Assembly: GCA_020444765.1 (NCBI GenBank)
Contig: JAGRHW010000140.1
Span: forward strand, 1 to 8,859
Origin: Gammaproteobacteria bacterium
Lineage (GTDB): Bacteria > Pseudomonadota > Gammaproteobacteria > Granulosicoccales > Granulosicoccaceae
Direction of reading: 5' to 3'
DNA length: 8,859 nucleotides
Position 1 is the stretch's first letter, and each line of letters opens with the position of its first letter. This document shows, piece after piece, positions 6,954-8,859 of the stretch. A program made the translations under genes and the position numbers. The notes under the pieces were generated by a model. It had not been told where the DNA came from, did not search any database, and saw only the letters and a program-made list of their open reading frames with translations.

Positions 6954-7349
6954 TTGACTACCACGATCACCGATCGAACCGTTTATGTGATCGACCCTGA
7001 TGAGGCGGTCGGAGAGGCGCTCGCGGCTTTTCTGGACATTTACGGTTTCGCTGTCCGCCTGTATGCCGGGGTTGAGGATTTTGTCGATGCCAACTCGCTT
7101 GACGAACTGGCCGGCGGGTGTTTATTGATCGATATCGACCGCTCGATACAGACCGTGTTGACATTTCTGCACCGTATCGGCAACCGGCAGCCCGGCTTTC
7201 CGGTATTCCTGATGACCAGCCTGGGGTCTACTGAAGCGGGCGGCGCGCTACGTGACGCACCAATCAACGGTATTATCAAAAAACCCTTTATACATGGCGT
7301 ATTGATTGAACAGCTGTCGCATTTGTTTCCTGTTGAAATGCCCGCCTGA
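6954..7349 (+). CDS. Stand-alone, partly degenerate receiver-domain protein
   Basis: 131 residues, one receiver-like domain and no output domain. It aligns with the adjacent regulator's receiver: RTVYVIDPDE against RTVYIVDDDE, CLLIDID against CLVLDIR, and IIKKPF against FIRKPF. D60, T88 and K110 correspond to phospho-acceptor D55, T84 and K106. However, the second acidic-pocket Asp is replaced by P15, the MPxMNG turn after D60 is gone (DRSIQT), and the GHGD loop is replaced. Mg2+ binding and phosphorylation may be weakened or lost. No ATG or GTG fits: the frame opens after a TAA at 6885-6887, and TTG at 6954 is the first usable start, without a clear Shine-Dalgarno, so expression may be low. 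It lies 75 bases after the regulator gene, probably co-transcribed, as no terminator is seen between them. It may be a phosphate sink, a decoy or kinase modulator, or a decaying duplicate. No terminator was found downstream. Confidence 0.75.
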   Translation: MTTTITDRTVYVIDPDEAVGEALAAFLDIYGFAVRLYAGVEDFVDANSLDELAGGCLLIDIDRSIQTVLTFLHRIGNRQPGFPVFLMTSLGSTEAGGALRDAPINGIIKKPFIHGVLIEQLSHLFPVEMPA

Positions 7350-7595
7350 ACAGTTCTTGTCATTATTCTGTAGCCGAAAAAAAATACACTGACCTGTATT
7401 GACAGCGGCTGTGTCAGCGTCGGAATTCCGTCATTACGTAGTGACCACAAGTCCCTACGTGTACTTCCGGATTTGCATGGCCGGGTCGGCATGAGATGCT
7501 TTGCTTGGGAATTTATCAAAAGGAGAAAAACAGGGAATTTATAGCGATGTACGATCAGATTTAATTTTTTCTGTGTGAACACAAGGAGTTTGAAA
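7350..7595. promoter_or_regulatory. 246-base hsp20 upstream region with paired TACGTA/TACGTG boxes
   Basis: GTCATTACGTAGTGAC (7430-7445) is a near-perfect 16-bp palindrome around TACGTA; only the T/G pair flanking the core fails. TACGTGTACTTCCG (7456-7469) follows. The two cores start 21 bp apart, about two helical turns, which suits binding of two regulator units on one DNA face. A perfect TTGACA occurs at 7399-7404, but only GGAATT or similar lies 17 bases downstream. The rest is AT-rich and ends in the strong hsp20 ribosome site. No gene is seen in this stretch. The boxes lie 125-165 bases before the hsp20 start, so transcription could begin near 7500-7550. Confidence 0.4.
7507..7542 (+). 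repeat. Direct repeat GGGAATTTAT x2 upstream of hsp20
   Basis: GGGAATTTAT occurs at 7507-7516 and again at 7533-7542, 26 bases start to start, separated by a purine-rich stretch with AAAAGGAGAAAAA. It may be a duplicated regulator or mRNA-binding site in the hsp20 leader, or chance in AT-rich sequence. TATAGC at 7540-7545 could act as a -10 but has no good -35. Confidence 0.4.
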
Positions 7596-8111
7596 ATGAG
7601 CACCGAAGAAAAAACCGAAAAGAATTCAGTAAGCAGGGAACAGGGAAGTCCGGCAACCGTTTTCAAGGACTGGGTTGATTCTTTCAATAATATGGAGCGC
7701 TGGTTCGAAAGTAAATTTCCCGGCCACTGGCGGAAGCGGATGCATCGTGATTGGCCATCGTGGGATGATTTGACCAGCTCCTTCGAAGGCTTTATGCCGT
7801 CGGTCGATGTGATCGATCAGCAGGACCAAATCGTCGTGCGCGCTGAACTGCCCGGTGTCGACAAGGACGATATCGATATTGCGGTAAATGGCAACACCGT
7901 CACCATAAAGGGCAGCATGCAGCACGATGAAGAGGAGGAAAAAGGCGATTTCTACCGACGCGAAACCTCCAGTGGTTCTTTTTCGCGCACCGTGGTTTTG
8001 CCCGCCGCCATCGACAGCAGCAAGGTCAAGGCTAAATTCAAAAACGGCGTGCTAAAGCTCAAGATGCAAAAACAGGCCGAATCCGGCAGCAAGAAAATCA
8101 CTGTTGAATAG
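7596..8111 (+). CDS. Hsp20 / alpha-crystallin family small heat shock protein
   Basis: 171 residues; an ATP-independent cytosolic holdase that binds unfolding proteins. A charged N-terminal arm (1-~65, with a Trp-rich WRKRMHRDWPSWDDL segment) precedes the alpha-crystallin domain (~67-158): PSVDVIDQQDQIVVRAELPGV, NTVTIKG, an acidic DEEEE loop, FYRRETSSGSFSRTVVLP, and the family signature FKNGVLKLKM. The short C-terminal tail has I168-T-V170, a form of the I-x-I/V motif that joins dimers into oligomers. The ATG at 7596 is set by AAGGAG (7583-7588), 7 bases upstream; an in-frame GTG at 7575 would lie before this site. No ROSE-type thermometer or sigma32 promoter was recognised. Small heat shock proteins can coat PHA granules, so proximity to phaC may matter, but this is inference. 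A strong terminator follows 81 bases downstream. Confidence 0.93.
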   Translation: MSTEEKTEKNSVSREQGSPATVFKDWVDSFNNMERWFESKFPGHWRKRMHRDWPSWDDLTSSFEGFMPSVDVIDQQDQIVVRAELPGVDKDDIDIAVNGNTVTIKGSMQHDEEEEKGDFYRRETSSGSFSRTVVLPAAIDSSKVKAKFKNGVLKLKMQKQAESGSKKITVE

Positions 8112-8192
8112 CGGTTTCGGCAGCGGTGAATAAAGGGAAGGACTTGTCTTGTTAATAAAACCAAAAAAGTCAGGGAAGTGAAAGGGATGTGC

Positions 8193-8242
8193 GGCGCCTT
8201 TATAGACCGGTAATTTGCCGGCTATAAGGGCGCCCGTTTTTT
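8193..8242 (+). terminator. Strong Rho-independent terminator after hsp20
   Basis: Left arm 8193-8210 starts GGCGCC, continues TTTATAG and ends CCGG; right arm 8218-8234 is CCGG, CTATAAG, GGCGCC. About 17 base pairs form with one bulged A and one T-G wobble, a 7-base loop (TAATTTG), then CG and six Ts (8237-8242). It ends the hsp20 transcript and separates it from the PilZ gene. Confidence 0.9.
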
Positions 8243-8268
8243 AACGGTGGTCGCTGACACGGCCGGGG

Positions 8269-8298
8269 GAATCTGTTCCTGAAATCATGAACAGATTC
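8269..8298. repeat. Perfect 10-bp inverted repeat upstream of the PilZ gene
   Basis: GAATCTGTTC (8269-8278) and GAACAGATTC (8289-8298) are exact reverse complements separated by 10 bases (CTGAAATCAT). Arm centres lie about 20 bp apart, two helical turns, as in operators of dimeric regulators. No T-run follows, so it is not a terminator. AGAATCATTCT at 8345-8355 is a further small palindrome containing GAATC. The function is unknown; it lies 94-123 bases before the PilZ start. Confidence 0.55.
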
Positions 8299-8358
8299 TG
8301 AAACGTAAACGTAGGATGTGATTTCGGATGATTCGGCCAGGTCGAGAATCATTCTGAA

Positions 8359-8376
8359 ATTGAATGTGGATTCAAT
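8359..8376 (+). promoter_or_regulatory. Small hairpin immediately before the PilZ ribosome site
   Basis: ATTGAAT (8359-8365) and ATTCAAT (8370-8376) are perfectly complementary around a GTGG loop. The PilZ Shine-Dalgarno GGAG (8381-8384) follows after four bases. In the mRNA this AT-rich hairpin could tune ribosome access; it may equally be a DNA-binding site. It is weak as a structure and no regulator is implied. Confidence 0.35.
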
Positions 8377-8391
8377 GGGTGGAGACAAGTT

Positions 8392-8721
8392 ATGGAACAT
8401 CGCTATGATCAACGTATCGATATCAAACAACCGGTTCGTCTTTACAGCCAGGGTGTCATGGTAGCCGACGGAACCACTCGCAATGCATCGCTCGGCGGCC
8501 TCTTTGTCGAGACGGACTACAAGCCGGAGCACGGCCACTTGCTGGTCGAATTCGAAATCGTCAGTGACAACGATGTCAATACCGGAAATTACCGGACCAA
8601 GGCCCTGATCGCGCGCCGTGCGGAAGACGGCCTCGGTCTGATGATCGGTGATGCCGAACCGGCCATCATGTTGCCCGCGCAGGCGGTTTATGCCGGCCTG
8701 TTGCGGCCACACTACGAGTAA
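8392..8721 (+). CDS. Small single-domain PilZ protein, predicted c-di-GMP binder
   Basis: 109 residues, essentially one PilZ domain. The N-terminal RYDQR gives the RxxxR motif (R4, R8) and NASLGG the (D/N)xSxxG motif (N31, S33, G36), the two elements that clamp cyclic di-GMP. Beta strands GGLFVET, HLLVEFEIV and GLGLMIG fit the barrel. GGAG (8381-8384) lies 7 bases before the ATG. The gene is flanked by terminators (8193-8242 upstream, 8731-8768 downstream) and is therefore probably a single-gene unit with its own promoter in 8243-8391. Known single-domain PilZ proteins act as c-di-GMP-responsive adaptors in motility, polysaccharide or surface functions. The target here is unknown, and a link to PHA or the two-component system is only positional. 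Confidence 0.88.
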   Translation: MEHRYDQRIDIKQPVRLYSQGVMVADGTTRNASLGGLFVETDYKPEHGHLLVEFEIVSDNDVNTGNYRTKALIARRAEDGLGLMIGDAEPAIMLPAQAVYAGLLRPHYE

Positions 8722-8730
8722 TTCGTCCGG

Positions 8731-8768
8731 ACCGTTGCGAGAGCCGGACCGGACTCGCAACGGTTTTT
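8731..8768 (+). terminator. Rho-independent terminator after the PilZ gene
   Basis: ACCGTTGCGAG (8731-8741) pairs perfectly over 11 bases with CTCGCAACGGT (8754-8764) around a 12-base loop. A run of five Ts (8764-8768) follows. It begins 9 bases after the PilZ stop. CCGGACCG occurs directly repeated at 8727-8734 and 8744-8751, so an alternative fold is conceivable. Confidence 0.88.
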
Positions 8769-8786
8769 CACACTGCGCGTCTGAAT

Positions 8787-8859
8787 TTCCCGACTGGGCT
8801 CGGGAATGGCGGATGACGCAACACGTTCCGACGACTACTTCGTCATCCCCGAATACCTT
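8787..8859. repeat. Possible dispersed intergenic palindromic repeat, cut by window edge
   Basis: TTCCCGA (8787-8793) pairs with TCGGGAA (8800-8806), and GGATGACG (8811-8818) pairs with CGTCATCC (8841-8848). The wording CGTCATCC(C)CGAAT resembles CGTCATTCCCG-type intergenic repeats common in proteobacterial genomes, and two such units seem to face each other. No gene is seen from 8769 to the edge. Only one locus is visible, so repetitiveness is inferred from resemblance. Confidence 0.4.

Noticed and set aside
7399..7427. TTGACA upstream of hsp20 as a sigma70 promoter
   Set aside because: The -35 is perfect, but the best hexamer at 17-18 bp spacing is GGAATT/GAATTC, too far from TATAAT.
7547..7564. 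Micro-ORF (ATG, four codons, TAA) in the hsp20 leader as a possible leader peptide
   Set aside because: The nearest AGGAG is over 20 bases upstream, the peptide has no attenuator-like codons, and no alternative hairpin pair was found.
7040..7687. 215-codon minus-strand frame spanning the receiver gene and the hsp20 leader
   Set aside because: It is composed of Ser/Arg/Ile-rich sequence without a known motif, and overlaps two genes and regulatory sequence on the other strand.
8200..8760. 186-codon minus-strand frame covering the PilZ gene and both flanking terminators
   Set aside because: It would be translated through two strong hairpins and is antisense to a clear PilZ domain.

Overview
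The window looks like a chromosomal segment of a polyhydroxyalkanoate (PHA)-accumulating proteobacterium, probably gamma- or beta-proteobacterial. This rests on gene content (class I-like PHA synthase, MaoC-Pta fusion, FixJ-type two-component pair, Hsp20, PilZ), Shine-Dalgarno-led starts and moderately GC-rich coding sequence. The species cannot be named from the sequence. No mobile element, CRISPR array, rRNA or tRNA was seen.

Left half, minus strand (positions 3622 down to 1): PHA synthase phaC, a 322-base non-coding gap, then a fused MaoC-type (R)-enoyl-CoA hydratase / phosphate acyltransferase. Its TGA stop overlaps the ATG of a gene whose 12 visible codons match the N-terminus of acetate kinase (ackA), which is cut by the window edge. 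This links polymer synthesis (PhaC), possible (R)-3-hydroxyacyl-CoA supply (MaoC domain) and acyl-CoA / acyl-phosphate / ATP interconversion (Pta and AckA).

Right half, plus strand (3848 to 8721), transcribed divergently from phaC: a membrane sensor kinase (two transmembrane segments flanking a CHASE-like sensor, two PAS domains, HisKA, HATPase), an overlapping FixJ-family response regulator, and a TTG-initiated stand-alone receiver. The receiver resembles the regulator's own receiver domain but has lost part of the acidic pocket. An Hsp20 chaperone with a strong terminator follows, then a small PilZ protein with its own terminator. The right edge carries inverted-repeat sequence resembling a dispersed intergenic repeat.

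The most interesting pattern is a recurring TACGTA/TACGTG element in three non-coding regions: at a possible -35 position ahead of the kinase in the phaC/kinase divergent region, directly after the response regulator stop (before the receiver gene), and twice, 21 bp apart, upstream of hsp20. One reading is that the FixJ-type regulator controls a carbon-storage and stress regulon, with the degenerate receiver as a modulator. That is inference and is not proven by the sequence.
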